The notes under the pieces are model-generated. The model was not told the DNA's origin and did no database searches. It saw nothing but the letters and a program-made list of their open reading frames with translations. Shown here piece after piece: positions 44,408-60,065 of a DNA stretch of 64,000 bases (its first letter is position 1; every line of letters starts with the position of its first letter). Location: NCBI RefSeq assembly GCF_013408925.1, contig NZ_JACCAB010000001.1, positions 3,100,001-3,164,000 on the forward strand. The letters run 5' to 3'. This DNA is from Pedococcus badiiscoriae (GTDB lineage Bacteria > Actinomycetota > Actinomycetes > Actinomycetales > Dermatophilaceae). The position numbers and the translations under genes were made by a program.

Positions 44408-45655
44408 GTGATCTCCTGGCCCACCCCCTTCATCCCCGCGGTGCCCGGCACCGGCCACCCCGTGCAGGTGTTCGACTCGGCGACCGGGTCGGTCCGGGCG
44501 ATCACCCCGGGCCCGACCGCCCGGATGTATGTCTGCGGGATCACGCCGTACGACGCCACGCACATGGGGCACGCCGCCACCTACGTCACCTTCGACATCC
44601 TGGGGCGCGCACTGCGTGACGCGGGGCACGACGTGGAGTACGTCCAGAACATCACGGACGTGGACGACCCGTTGCTCGAGCGGGCGACTCGCGACGGGAT
44701 CGGGTGGGAGGACCTTGCCGCACAGGAGATCTCGCTCTTCCGGGAGGACATGACCGCGCTGGCGGTCATCCCCCCGGACCACTACGTCGGCGTCGTCGAG
44801 AGCATCGAGCCGGTCGGTGCTGCCGTGCGCGCACTGCTCGACCGAGGCGCGGCCTACCCGGTGGACACCCCCGAGGCCGACGGCGACGACCTCTACCTCG
44901 ACATCTCCACGGACGCCGGCTTCGGCGCGGTGTCCAGCTGGACGCGCGAGCAGATGCTCGCGGTCTTCGCCGACCGGGGCGGGGACCCCGGCCGCGCGGG
45001 CAAGCGCGACGAGCTCGACCCGCTGTTGTGGCGAGCCGCTCGCGACGGGGAGCCGTCCTGGACGGTCGAGGGGCTGCCCGAAGGCCGGCCCGGCTGGCAC
45101 ATCGAGTGCACGGCGATCGCGCTGGACCACCTGGGCATGGCCTTCGACGTCCAGGGTGGCGGGACGGACCTGATCTTTCCGCACCACGAGATGAGTGCCA
45201 CGCAGGCAGTCGTCCTGACCAAGGAGCGGCCGTTCGCGCGGACGTACGCACACCAGGCCATGGTCGGCCTGGACGGCGAGAAGATGAGCAAGTCCAAGGG
45301 CAACCTCGTCCTGGTCTCCAAGCTCCGCGCCGACGGCGTCGACCCGATGGCGATCCGTCTGGTGCTGCTCGCCCAGCACTACCGCACCGAGTGGTCCTGG
45401 ACCGACGAGCTCCTCGAGCAGGCCCAGGCTCGGCTCGAGACGTGGCGGGCCGCGCTGTCCGTCAACAGCGCGCCCGACTCCACTGATGCCGTGGAGGCGA
45501 TCCGCACCCGCGTGGCCGAGGACCTCGACACCCCCGGAGCCCTCGCGGCGGTGGACGCCTGGGCCAAGCACACACTCACCCGGGGCGGGTCGGACCGCGC
45601 AGCGCCCGGCGTGCTGGCCCGAGCTCTCGACGCCATTCTCGGCGTGCGGGTCTAG
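44408..45655 (+). CDS. mshC: Mycothiol ligase MshC
   Basis: Joins cysteine to GlcN-inositol with ATP in the third step of mycothiol synthesis. 415 residues, class I aminoacyl-tRNA synthetase fold. HIGH-like motif in ATHMGHAATYV, zinc-binding Cys in YVCGITPYD (about 43), WHIECTAIAL, and KMSKSKGN. It lacks the tRNA-binding C-terminal part of CysRS, which separates it from cysS. It begins 22 bases after the previous stop. Confidence 0.96.
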   Translation: MISWPTPFIPAVPGTGHPVQVFDSATGSVRAITPGPTARMYVCGITPYDATHMGHAATYVTFDILGRALRDAGHDVEYVQNITDVDDPLLERATRDGIGWEDLAAQEISLFREDMTALAVIPPDHYVGVVESIEPVGAAVRALLDRGAAYPVDTPEADGDDLYLDISTDAGFGAVSSWTREQMLAVFADRGGDPGRAGKRDELDPLLWRAARDGEPSWTVEGLPEGRPGWHIECTAIALDHLGMAFDVQGGGTDLIFPHHEMSATQAVVLTKERPFARTYAHQAMVGLDGEKMSKSKGNLVLVSKLRADGVDPMAIRLVLLAQHYRTEWSWTDELLEQAQARLETWRAALSVNSAPDSTDAVEAIRTRVAEDLDTPGALAAVDAWAKHTLTRGGSDRAAPGVLARALDAILGVRV

Positions 45656-45681
45656 CCAGACACTCGGGGCATCGGGCGGTC

Positions 45682-46533
45682 CTAGCCCGGACCCTCCTGC
45701 CCCCGGCGTCGCAGGTAGCGCTCGAACTCGCGGGCGATGGCATCGCCACTCGCCTCGGGCAGGTCGGCGGTGTCCTGCGCCTCCTCGAGTGACTGGACGT
45801 ACTCGGCCACCTCCTCGTCGGTGTCGGCGAGCTCGTTGATGCCGCGTTCCCACGCCTTGGCACCGTCGGCCAGGTCGCCGTGCGGGATGGTCGCGTCGAG
45901 CAGCTCCTCGAGTCGCGAGATCAGCGCGAGGGTGGCCTTGGGCGAGGGGGAGTGCCCTGCATAGTGCGGGACCGCGGCCCAGCACGACAGCGACTGCATG
46001 CCCGACTGGGTGGCGGCGTCCGCCAGCACCCCGACGATGCCCGTCGGCCCCTCGTAGCGGCTCGGCTCGAGGTCGAAGCGGTGGATCACGTCGTCGTCGT
46101 CCGAGGTGGCGGTCACGGGGATCGGCCTGGTGTGCGCCACGTCGGCCATGAGCGCACCCAGTGTGAACACGGTGCTCGCGCCCACCTCCTGGGCGAACTC
46201 CATGAGCTCGATGGTGAAGGCGCGCCAGCGGAAGGAGGGCTCGATGCCCTGGATCAGGATCACGTCCCGGTCCAGGCCGGCCGAGCGGGCGACGAGGATC
46301 CGGGTCGTGCGCCAGTGGATCCGACGGCGCCCGTCCTCGAGCACGACGCGCGGACGGTTGACCTGGAAGTCGTAGTACTCCTCCGGGTCGAGCGCGGCGA
46401 TGGCATCGGCGTCCCAGACGTCGACGAGGTGGTCGACGGCTGCGGTCGCCGCCTCTCCCGCGTCGTTCCAGCCCTCGAAGGCGGCAATCACGACGGGGTT
46501 GTTGAGCTCGGGGACGTCTTCGAGTTCGATCAC
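45682..46533 (-). CDS. PAC2-family protein (proteasome-assembly-chaperone fold)
   Basis: 283 residues from GTG 46533, which has GAAGGAG five bases upstream; nine more codons are open. Starts MIELEDVPELNNPVVIAAFE, then GWNDAGEAATAAVDHL, the PAC2 signature. The end is acidic and helical. In eukaryotes and archaea the fold aids proteasome assembly, and here the gene is in the same conserved neighbourhood as the Pup-proteasome, but no bacterial function is proven. Convergent with mshC. Confidence 0.9.
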   Translation of the reverse strand: MIELEDVPELNNPVVIAAFEGWNDAGEAATAAVDHLVDVWDADAIAALDPEEYYDFQVNRPRVVLEDGRRRIHWRTTRILVARSAGLDRDVILIQGIEPSFRWRAFTIELMEFAQEVGASTVFTLGALMADVAHTRPIPVTATSDDDDVIHRFDLEPSRYEGPTGIVGVLADAATQSGMQSLSCWAAVPHYAGHSPSPKATLALISRLEELLDATIPHGDLADGAKAWERGINELADTDEEVAEYVQSLEEAQDTADLPEASGDAIAREFERYLRRRGQEGPG

Positions 46534-46671
46534 CACCGCTCCTTCCTGTGCTACCGGCACGTGGTCCTGTGCACGGTTCAGCCACAGCCTACGGTCCGTG
46601 GTGCGGAGCCTCCCGCACGGCTGCGTATAGTCGGGCGCGCCGCCATCCCCGCACCACGAAGGCCAGACGCA

Positions 46672-47415
46672 ATGCCGCTTTCCGAGTCAGGTCCCCGCGA
46701 GGACGCCGAACCAGTCACGGGCACCCTCCCGGCGGCCGTCTTCTGGGACATGGACGGCACCCTGGTGGACACCGAGCCGTACTGGATCAACGCCGAGCAC
46801 GCGATCGTCGAGGAGGCCGGCGGGGTCTGGAGCGACGAGTACGCCCACCAGCTCGTGGGCAACGACCTCATGGTCTCCGCCGAGTTCATCAGGGACAACA
46901 GCCCGGTCGCCCTGGAACCGCTGGAGATCATCGACGAGCTGCTCAGGCGCGTGATCGCGCAGGTCAGCGACCATGTGCCCTGGCGTCCCGGCGCTGTCGA
47001 GCTGCTCACCGCCCTGCGGGAGTCCGGGGTGCCGAACGCCCTCGTGACGATGTCGTGGCGTTCGCTGGCCGACGCCGTGGTCACCGCGCTGCCCGAGGAG
47101 ACGTTTGCCGCAGTGGTCACCGGCGACGAGGTGGAGCACGGCAAGCCCCACCCTGAGCCCTACCTCGCCGCGGCCCGAGCGCTCGGGGTGACCGTCGGTG
47201 ACTGCATCGCCATCGAGGACTCGCCCACCGGGGTGCGGTCCGCGGTCTCGGCGGGGGTGCCCACCCTCGCGGTGCCCCACGTCGTGCCCGTGCCGTCCAT
47301 GGCCGGTGCCGTGCAGGTGCCCAGCCTGCGCGGGCTGGAGCCTCGCGACCTGCGAGCCCTCTTCGACGGCGCTACTCGTCGACCGGGGTCACCTGGCCCG
47401 AGACGGCTGGGTTGA
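46672..47415 (+). CDS. HAD-superfamily hydrolase
   Basis: 247 residues from the ATG at 46672. Nucleophile motif FWDMDGTLVDTE (24-35), cap domain about 40-110, motif II Thr in ALVTMSWRS, Lys in HGKPHPEPYL, and motif IV IAIEDSPTGVRSA. Beta-phosphoglucomutase-like subclass; the phosphate substrate is unknown. Its end overlaps the convergent RecB-like gene by 44 bases. Confidence 0.9.
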   Translation: MPLSESGPREDAEPVTGTLPAAVFWDMDGTLVDTEPYWINAEHAIVEEAGGVWSDEYAHQLVGNDLMVSAEFIRDNSPVALEPLEIIDELLRRVIAQVSDHVPWRPGAVELLTALRESGVPNALVTMSWRSLADAVVTALPEETFAAVVTGDEVEHGKPHPEPYLAAARALGVTVGDCIAIEDSPTGVRSAVSAGVPTLAVPHVVPVPSMAGAVQVPSLRGLEPRDLRALFDGATRRPGSPGPRRLG

Positions 47416-48226
47416 GAGCGATCTGAGCGGCGTTCTCGGGCAGCGGCGGGGGAGTGCCACCCCACGCGGGGCAGAACTCCCGGTAGTCGCACCAGTCGCA
47501 CAGCCGGGAGGTCTTGGGCCGCCAGTCACCAGTCGTGGCGGCGTGCTCGATGGCCGTCCACACGGCCTTGAGGTTGCGCTCGAGGCTGAGCAGGTCGTGC
47601 TCGTCCGGGGCGTACCGGACGACCTCCCCGTTGCCCAGGTACACGAGCTGGAGCAGCCGGGGGATCTCGCCGCGCAGCCGCCACAGCACCAGGGCGTAGA
47701 ACTTCATCTGGAACAGGGCCTTGCCCTCGAAGAGCTCGCTCGGCGACCGGCCCGTCTTGTAGTCGACCACCCGCATGGCGCCGTCCGGGGCCACGTCGAG
47801 GCGGTCGACGTATCCCCGCAGCACCAGGCCGTCGACGTCCGTCTCGACGTAGAGCTCGCGCTCGGCGGGCTCGAGCCGGGTGGGGTCCTCGAGGGTGAAC
47901 CACGTCTCGATCAGGGCCTGGGCATCACCGAACCAGCCCGCCTCGGTGAGCTTGTCGTCGGCGAGGATCATCTCCGCCAGCTCGGGCTCCTGCTCGACCA
48001 GGGCCTGCCACTGGGGGCCCAGCAGCGCCTGGGCGGCGGCGGGGGTGCGCTCCTCGGCCGGGAGGTCGAACAACCGCTCGAGGACGGCGTGCACGAGCGT
48101 GCCGCGCGCCGCGGCCGGGCTCGGCGGGGACGGGAGCTTGTCGATCGTCCGGAACCGGTAGAGCAGGGGGCACTGCTTGAAGTCCGACGCTCGGCTCGGT
48201 GACAGGGCTGGAACCATGGACCACAC
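47372..48226 (-). CDS. RecB-like PD-(D/E)XK nuclease with Fe-S cluster
   Basis: 284 residues; start GTG 48226 or ATG 48217. An early Cys (SDFKQCPLLYRFR) and three late Cys (RLCDWCDYREFC) match the four-Cys iron-sulfur fold of AddB/Cas4-type nucleases. The catalytic core is GYVDRLDVAPDG with VVDYKTGR, preceded by RGTLVHAVLERLF. A stand-alone exonuclease-like protein, probably in DNA repair. Matches the position of Rv2119 in M. tuberculosis. Confidence 0.9.
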   Translation of the reverse strand: MWSMVPALSPSRASDFKQCPLLYRFRTIDKLPSPPSPAAARGTLVHAVLERLFDLPAEERTPAAAQALLGPQWQALVEQEPELAEMILADDKLTEAGWFGDAQALIETWFTLEDPTRLEPAERELYVETDVDGLVLRGYVDRLDVAPDGAMRVVDYKTGRSPSELFEGKALFQMKFYALVLWRLRGEIPRLLQLVYLGNGEVVRYAPDEHDLLSLERNLKAVWTAIEHAATTGDWRPKTSRLCDWCDYREFCPAWGGTPPPLPENAAQIALNPAVSGQVTPVDE

Positions 48227-48265
48227 GGTATGCCGCGCCGCCGACAGTGCCGCCGAGGCGTGCCG

Positions 48266-52063
<3,798 letters not shown>

Positions 52064-52121
52064 CGCACAAGTATGGCCCAGCGCGGGAGGCGGCGTCGGA
52101 GAGGTCCCGTAGGGTCAGCCC

Positions 52122-54298
<2,177 letters not shown>

Positions 54299-54389
54299 TT
54301 CAGGGTTAGGTTTGGGTCATCGGCCGCGTCAGGCGCAGGCAGGGCACGGTCGGTACCGCTCGCCACTGCCTTGTCCTGAGGGAGCCGCC

Positions 54390-56129
54390 ATGACCGATCA
54401 CAGCACCCCCGCAGACCACTCCGAGGAGCGCCGCCAGGCGGAGCTGCTCGCCGAGGAGGTCGCCGCCCTGCGCCAGCGCCTCTCCGACGCCCCCGTGCGG
54501 TCCCGCGAGCTCGAGACCAAGGTCCTGCAGCTGCAGTCCAACCTCGCCACGGTGTCATCCCAGAACGAGCGTCTCGTGCGCACGCTCAAGGAGGCCCGGG
54601 AGCAGATCGTCACGCTGAAGTCCGAGGTGGACCGGCTGGCCCAGCCGCCCGCGGCATACGGGGTGATCCTCGAGTCCTATGACGACGCCACGGTGGACAT
54701 CCTCACCGGCGGTCGCAAGATGCACGTCGCGGTGAGCCCGGCGGTCGACCCGGCCGAGCTGTCCAGCGGTCGCGAGGTCCGGCTCAACGAGGCGATGAAC
54801 GTGGTCGCCACCTGCGGCTACGAACGCATCGGCGAGGTCGTCATGATCAAGGAGCTGCTCGGTGAGGGCCGGGTGCTCGTGGTGGCGCACGCCGACGAGG
54901 AGCGGGTCTGCCGGATGGCCGACTCCCTCGAGGGCGAGCCGATCCGGGTCGGCGACGCCCTGATGCTCGAGCCGCGCTCGGGCTTCGTGTACGAGCGGAT
55001 CCCCAAGGCCGAGGTCTCCGAGCTGGTCCTCGAAGAGGTCCCGGACATCGCCTACGAGGACATCGGCGGGCTGGCCGGCCAGATCGAGGCGATCCGCGAC
55101 GCGGTGGAGCTGCCCTACCTGCACCCCGACCTGTTCACCGAGCACAAGCTCAAGCCGCCGAAGGGGGTGCTCCTCTACGGCCCTCCCGGGTGCGGCAAGA
55201 CGCTGATCGCCAAGGCGGTCGCCGCGTCGCTGGCCAGGAAGGTCGCGGAGAAGGAGGGCAAGCCGGTCGGGAAGTCGTTCTTCCTCAACATCAAGGGCCC
55301 CGAGCTGCTCAACAAGTACGTGGGGGAGACCGAGCGCCACATCCGGCTCATCTTCCAGCGGGCCCGCGAGAAGGCCTCCGACGGCACCCCGGTGGTCGTG
55401 TTCTTCGACGAGATGGACAGCCTGTTCCGCACCCGCGGCTCCGGTGTCTCCTCCGACGTCGAGACGACGATCGTGCCGCAGCTGCTGTCCGAGATCGACG
55501 GGGTCGAGCGGCTGGAGAACGTCATCGTCATCGGGGCGTCCAACCGCGAGGACATGATCGACCCGGCCATCCTGCGCCCGGGCCGCCTCGACGTGAAGAT
55601 CAAGATCGAGCGCCCGGACGCGGAGAGCGCCCGCGACATCTTCAGCAAGTACCTCATCGCGGACCTGCCGCTGCACGAGCACGACCTGGCCGAGCACGGC
55701 GGCTCTCCGCAGGCGACGGTCGACGCGATGATCACCGCGACGGTCGAGCGGATGTACTCCGAGATCGAGGAGAACCGCTTCCTCGAGGTGACCTACGCCA
55801 ACGGCGACAAGGAGGTCCTCTACTTCAAGGACTTCAACTCCGGCGCGATGATCCAGAACATCGTCGACCGTGCCAAGAAGATGGCGATCAAGGACTTCCT
55901 CACCGTCGGGGCCAAGGGCATCCGGGTCGACCACCTGCTGGCCAGCTGTGTCGACGAGTTCAAGGAGAACGAGGACCTGCCCAACACGACCAACCCCGAC
56001 GACTGGGCGCGGATCTCCGGCAAGAAGGGGGAGCGGATCGTCTACATCCGCACTCTCGTCACCGGCAAGAGCGGCACCGAGCCGGGTCGCTCCATCGACA
56101 ACGTGGCCAACACGGGCCAGTACCTCTAA
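54390..56129 (+). CDS. arc: Proteasome-associated ATPase (ARC/Mpa)
   Basis: Hexameric AAA ATPase that binds pupylated proteins and threads them into the 20S core. 579 residues. N-terminal coiled coil (about 12-85) for Pup recognition, two OB domains, then the AAA module: Walker A GPPGCGKT, Walker [10 protein letters not shown], and the arginine-finger region ILRPGRLD. The C-terminus GQYL is the core-docking tail. GAGGGAG precedes the ATG. A likely promoter lies in the 91-base gap after trmI. Confidence 0.97.
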   Translation: MTDHSTPADHSEERRQAELLAEEVAALRQRLSDAPVRSRELETKVLQLQSNLATVSSQNERLVRTLKEAREQIVTLKSEVDRLAQPPAAYGVILESYDDATVDILTGGRKMHVAVSPAVDPAELSSGREVRLNEAMNVVATCGYERIGEVVMIKELLGEGRVLVVAHADEERVCRMADSLEGEPIRVGDALMLEPRSGFVYERIPKAEVSELVLEEVPDIAYEDIGGLAGQIEAIRDAVELPYLHPDLFTEHKLKPPKGVLLYGPPGCGKTLIAKAVAASLARKVAEKEGKPVGKSFFLNIKGPELLNKYVGETERHIRLIFQRAREKASDGTPVVVFFDEMDSLFRTRGSGVSSDVETTIVPQLLSEIDGVERLENVIVIGASNREDMIDPAILRPGRLDVKIKIERPDAESARDIFSKYLIADLPLHEHDLAEHGGSPQATVDAMITATVERMYSEIEENRFLEVTYANGDKEVLYFKDFNSGAMIQNIVDRAKKMAIKDFLTVGAKGIRVDHLLASCVDEFKENEDLPNTTNPDDWARISGKKGERIVYIRTLVTGKSGTEPGRSIDNVANTGQYL

Positions 56130-56162
56130 GAGCCTGTTCCGCTAACTTACTCTTGGTAACAT

Positions 56163-57017
56163 GTGGTCATGGACCACCTGCTCCGCGAGCCCACGTTGCT
56201 GGCCGTCCCGTTCTTCGTCCTGTTCATCGCGCTCGAGCTGGTCGCCCTCAAGGTCCTCGACGACGGCGAGCAGACACCGCGCGCCGGGTACGCCCGCCGC
56301 GACTCGACGGCGAGCCTGTCGATGGGGCTGGGGTCGGTCGTGGTCAACGTCGGGGCCCGCGCGCTGGCGCTGCTCGGCTACACCGGCCTGTATGCGCTGA
56401 CCCCCTTGCGACTCGACCCGCACCACTGGTGGACCTGGGTCGTCGCCCTGCTCCTGGTGGACCTGCTCTGGTACTCCTACCACCGCAGCAGCCACCGGGT
56501 CAGGGTGCTCTGGGCGATGCACCAGGCGCACCACAGCAGCATCCACTTCAACTACACGACCGCCCTGCGGCAGAAGTGGAACCCGTGGGGCGAGCTGCTG
56601 TTCTGGGTGCCCCTCCCGCTGCTCGGGCTGCCCCCGTGGATGATCTTCTTCGTCTTCTCGCTGAACCTGGTCTACCAGTTCTGGGTGCACACCGAGACGG
56701 TCCCCAAGCTGTGGCGACCGGTCGAGCTCGTCTTCAACACGCCCTCGCACCACCGTGTGCACCACGCGAGCGACGCCGACTACCTCGACCGCAACTACGG
56801 CGGCATCCTCATCGTCTGGGACCGGCTGTTCGGGACCTTCCGCGAGGAGCAGCAGCGCCCGACCTACGGGCTGACCCACCCGGTGACGACCTTCAACCCG
56901 TTCCGGCTCCAGTACGGCGAGCTCGCCCTCATGTTCCGCGAGGTGCGCGGGGCGAGCCGCTGGCGTGACCGGCTGGGCTACCTGTTCGCGCCGCCGGGAT
57001 GGTCGCCCCGGTCCTGA
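56163..57017 (+). CDS. Sterol desaturase/fatty-acid hydroxylase family di-iron membrane protein
   Basis: 284 residues, four to five helices. His-box motifs are YHRSSHRVRV, HQAHHSS and HHRVHHASD, and these would hold two irons. The family hydroxylates or desaturates lipids; the substrate is unknown. Start GTG 56163 or ATG 56169; TAACAT just upstream suggests a nearly leaderless mRNA. The 3' end overlaps the convergent adenylation/acyltransferase gene by 89 bases. It is not part of the conserved proteasome set. Confidence 0.88.
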   Translation: MVMDHLLREPTLLAVPFFVLFIALELVALKVLDDGEQTPRAGYARRDSTASLSMGLGSVVVNVGARALALLGYTGLYALTPLRLDPHHWWTWVVALLLVDLLWYSYHRSSHRVRVLWAMHQAHHSSIHFNYTTALRQKWNPWGELLFWVPLPLLGLPPWMIFFVFSLNLVYQFWVHTETVPKLWRPVELVFNTPSHHRVHHASDADYLDRNYGGILIVWDRLFGTFREEQQRPTYGLTHPVTTFNPFRLQYGELALMFREVRGASRWRDRLGYLFAPPGWSPRS

Positions 57018-59607
57018 GTCCCCGCTCGGTCCTGAGTCCCCGCCATGCGCGGAACGCCGCCAGGGCCCTCGCCTCCGCCCACGTCCACAGCGTGCAGTAG
57101 GCGATCCCGACGACGAGGCAGCAGGCCATCGCCAGCACGGGGCTGGTGGCCCTGATGGGCGGGTAGACCAGGAAGTGGGTCAGGTAGATGAACAGTGAGG
57201 CCCTCGCGACCTGCGAGGCGGCTCGGCCCACGAAGGCCGGGACCCGGGCGGTGGGGAACCAGACCAGGACGAGGATCCCGGCGATGACCGTGGCCTCGCG
57301 GCCGGGCATGGTCGGCCAGAAGCCGGGCACCGTGATCACCGGGATCGCGGACACGAGCAACCGCTGCCGGGTCGTGCCGGCGCGGGCTGCGGCCCAGCCC
57401 GTCGCGAACAGCCAGATGAGCACGTAGGCGTTGGCGCCCCGGTAGGGCCCGGCGTCGGGGACGACCACGGCATACCTCGTGAGCAGGCCGAGGCCCACGA
57501 GCGTGACGGGGAAGGCGAAGGGCCACCGCCGCTCCCAGCGGTCCACGGCCGGGATCGCCATCAGCAGGGCGGTCCCGAGCAGCAGCGACGTCACCGCCTC
57601 GATGAACCAGTAGTGCCAGTGGTACGACCACCGCGCCCAGTCCCCCAGCACCTGGTTGAGCATCAGCACGTTGCGCCAGTCGTAGGGACCGACCAGGACG
57701 GCCAGCGCGCCGATCCAGGCCACGCTCGGGAGCACGACCCGGGCGAGGCCGCGCAGGATCCCGCGGACCCGTTCGCCGCGGGGGCGGGCGGTCAGCTGGA
57801 AGCGGGCGACGTTGTAGCCGACCAGGGCCAGCAGGGTGTGTGCACCGCCGGGGACGACCGACAGCTGGGTGTGGTTGGCCAGGATGAGCAGGATGGCGAT
57901 GGCGCGCACCAGGACCGTGCTGTCGACGGTGTGCAGCCGGCGTCGACCCGGAGCTTCGGTGGCGTTGACCAGGTCCTTGGGCGCCAGCAGGTGCCAGCCG
58001 TGGGGGAGCGTGTGCAGGAGGGCCTCGAGCCGCACCGACACCTCGACATAGGACAGCGAGTCCCCACCGAGGTCGACGAAGCTCGTCGTGTCGTCGGCTG
58101 TCGGCGCCGACAGCAGCGAGCGGTAGAGCGCCACGACGGCCTCGGTCCGGTCGCCCGCCGCCGATGCCGCGGTCGTGTCGTCCGCTCGACGGGCCGTCCT
58201 CCGGTGCGCGCCGATCAGCTCGGCCATGCCCCGGTAGTCGGGTTTGCCGGTGGGCAGCCGCGGCGCTTCCGGCCCGTCCAGCACGACCACCCCCGACGCC
58301 GGTATGCCGTGCCGCCGGGTCACCGTCTCGGTCACCTCGTCGCCCCGGCCGGGCGACCCGACGAGGACGCCGAGCGCGTCGCCGAGGTCGACGCAGTGGG
58401 TGTCGAGGCCGACGGAGGCGAGGTCGCGCTCGACCTGGTCCAGGTCGATGCGCAGCCCCACGACCTTGGCGAACCGGCTCAGGCGCCCGACGATCTCCAC
58501 GAGGCCGTCGGGTCCCAGGCGGGCGAGGTCCCCGGTGCGCAGCTCGTCCACCTCCCGCCCTCGCGACAGGTCGAGCAGCGACTCGGCATAGCCCAGCATG
58601 ACGTTGGGCCCGGAGTAGACGAGCTCGCCCAGCCCGCAGTCGAGCTCGCTCAGCGGGTCGAGCCGGAACGATCCGCCGGGCACGGGCAGCCCGACCGTCT
58701 CGGGGCGGGCCTCCAGCAGGTCGGGGGGCAGCACCGCCATCCGGGCGGTCGCCTCGGTCTGCCCGTACATGACGAACAGGTCCCAGCCGCCCTCCCGTCC
58801 GAGCGCGGCATACCGCTGGACCGTCTCGGGGGCGAGCCGTCCGCCGGCCTGCGTGACCATCCGCAGCGAGGGGTGGACGCGGTCCGCGAACCCACTGCGG
58901 TCCAGCAGGTCGAAGCTGTGCGGGACCCCCGCCAACGTCGTGGCCCCGACCTCGTCGAACAGGCTCCAGAAGCAGGGGTCGACGACCGAGAGGTCGGTCA
59001 GCACGACGGCGGCTCCGGCAGCCAGGTGGCTGTGCACGACGGACAGGCCGTAGCAGTAGTGCAGGGGGAGGCTGGTGACGGCGCGGTCGCTCGGGCGCAC
59101 GCCCAGCGCCTCGCTGATCGCGGCCGCGTTGCTGTCGAGGTTCTCGTGCGAGAGCCGGACCAGCTTGGGGGAGCCGGTCGACCCGCTCGTGGTGAGGAGC
59201 AGGGCCAGGTCGGCGTGCATGTCGTGCGCCGCGGCTGGGCGACGAGCGGCCACCTGCCACCCGGCGTCGCCCCGGCCCGCGACGACATCGGGGTCGTAGG
59301 CCTCGATCAGCCGGTCGAGGTGCTGCAGGCGGTCGCCGGGAGCCAGCAGTGGGACATGGCCCGCGTGCAGCGCGCCCAGGTAGGTGACCAGGGCGTCGAC
59401 CGAGTTCTCCGCGGCGATGAGGACCAGCCGCCGTCCGCCACGGGAGCCCAACCGGGCCCCGGCCGCGGCGACGAGGGCGGCCAGGGCGGCATACGTCAGG
59501 GTCGTGTCGCGGGAGAGCACCACAGCGGTCGCGTCGCCCCGGTCGGCCAGCGTGGCCACGAAGTCCACGCGGTGGCGCTGGGGGGAGGTGAGCAGACCGG
59601 CGGACAC
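56929..59607 (-). CDS. Adenylation-carrier-acyltransferase fusion protein (NRPS-like, membrane)
   Basis: 892 residues. Adenylation domain 1-465: TSGSTGSPK (140-148), YGQTEA (281-286), GRLSRFAKVVGLRI (374-387) and Lys455 in PTGKPDY. Carrier domain about 485-550: LGGDSL, with Ser517 for phosphopantetheine. Membrane domain about 560-850 with ten or so helices; RAIAILLILANHTQ carries the Arg and His of acyltransferase family 3. This is a one-chain version of activate, carry, and transfer. A DtxR/IdeR-type box 12 bases upstream of the start suggests iron control. Acid and acceptor are unknown. Confidence 0.85.
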   Translation of the reverse strand: MSAGLLTSPQRHRVDFVATLADRGDATAVVLSRDTTLTYAALAALVAAAGARLGSRGGRRLVLIAAENSVDALVTYLGALHAGHVPLLAPGDRLQHLDRLIEAYDPDVVAGRGDAGWQVAARRPAAAHDMHADLALLLTTSGSTGSPKLVRLSHENLDSNAAAISEALGVRPSDRAVTSLPLHYCYGLSVVHSHLAAGAAVVLTDLSVVDPCFWSLFDEVGATTLAGVPHSFDLLDRSGFADRVHPSLRMVTQAGGRLAPETVQRYAALGREGGWDLFVMYGQTEATARMAVLPPDLLEARPETVGLPVPGGSFRLDPLSELDCGLGELVYSGPNVMLGYAESLLDLSRGREVDELRTGDLARLGPDGLVEIVGRLSRFAKVVGLRIDLDQVERDLASVGLDTHCVDLGDALGVLVGSPGRGDEVTETVTRRHGIPASGVVVLDGPEAPRLPTGKPDYRGMAELIGAHRRTARRADDTTAASAAGDRTEAVVALYRSLLSAPTADDTTSFVDLGGDSLSYVEVSVRLEALLHTLPHGWHLLAPKDLVNATEAPGRRRLHTVDSTVLVRAIAILLILANHTQLSVVPGGAHTLLALVGYNVARFQLTARPRGERVRGILRGLARVVLPSVAWIGALAVLVGPYDWRNVLMLNQVLGDWARWSYHWHYWFIEAVTSLLLGTALLMAIPAVDRWERRWPFAFPVTLVGLGLLTRYAVVVPDAGPYRGANAYVLIWLFATGWAAARAGTTRQRLLVSAIPVITVPGFWPTMPGREATVIAGILVLVWFPTARVPAFVGRAASQVARASLFIYLTHFLVYPPIRATSPVLAMACCLVVGIAYCTLWTWAEARALAAFRAWRGLRTERGLRTGATIPAARTGSPAGHASGSPRAPRGT

Positions 59608-59619
59608 GCGGGGATCGTA

Positions 59620-59638
59620 TTAGGTAAGCCTTACCAAA
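59620..59638 (-). promoter_or_regulatory. DtxR/IdeR-type iron box
   Basis: TTAGGTAAGCCTTACCAAA matches 16 of 19 positions of the consensus TTAGGTTAGCCTAACCTAA and is itself a near-perfect palindrome. It lies 12 bases before the start of the adenylation/acyltransferase gene and 19 bases after the DUF3054 stop. Iron-loaded repressor bound here should block transcription of the former. Confidence 0.8.
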
Positions 59639-59657
59639 CTCAAGTGCGGCTCGTCGG

Positions 59658-60065
59658 TCAGCGTCGCGCGGCTGTCCGGTCCGCCCAGCGGCCCAGGCCC
59701 TGCACGGTGAACCGGAACACCTCCACGGCGCAGCGCCAGCCCACGAGGAACAACCCCAGGGCCACGAGGGTGACCACGCCGAAGGTCCAGGCGAAGCCTC
59801 CGCCGGTGGCCACCCGCAGCACCAGGCCCAGGACAGCCGTGACCAGCCAGACCGTGCTGGACCCGGGCATCCGGACCGGCCACCCCGAACGACGCCGGGC
59901 GAGCGCCCACCCGACGACCAGCGCGACGACGAACGGCCACGCGACGCCCAGCACGCCGGCGACGGTGACGCCCTCCACGTGGCTGATCCGTCCGACGGTG
60001 GCGAAGAGGAGGACGAACGCCAGGTCGACGACGAACGCAGCTCCGACAGCCAGCTCAGACCTCAC
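59658..60065 (-). CDS. DUF3054 membrane protein
   Basis: 135 residues, GTG start overlapping the PRPP synthetase stop by four bases. Four hydrophobic segments; the signature region is LLFATVGRISHVEGVTVAGV, then WPVRMPGSSTVWLVTAVLG. The DUF3054 family has no known function. Coupled to the PRPP synthetase gene. Confidence 0.85.
   Translation of the reverse strand: MRSELAVGAAFVVDLAFVLLFATVGRISHVEGVTVAGVLGVAWPFVVALVVGWALARRRSGWPVRMPGSSTVWLVTAVLGLVLRVATGGGFAWTFGVVTLVALGLFLVGWRCAVEVFRFTVQGLGRWADRTAARR

Noticed and set aside
52064..52121. Cobalamin riboswitch before metH
   Set aside because: The gap is only 58 bases and shows no B12-box-like sequence.
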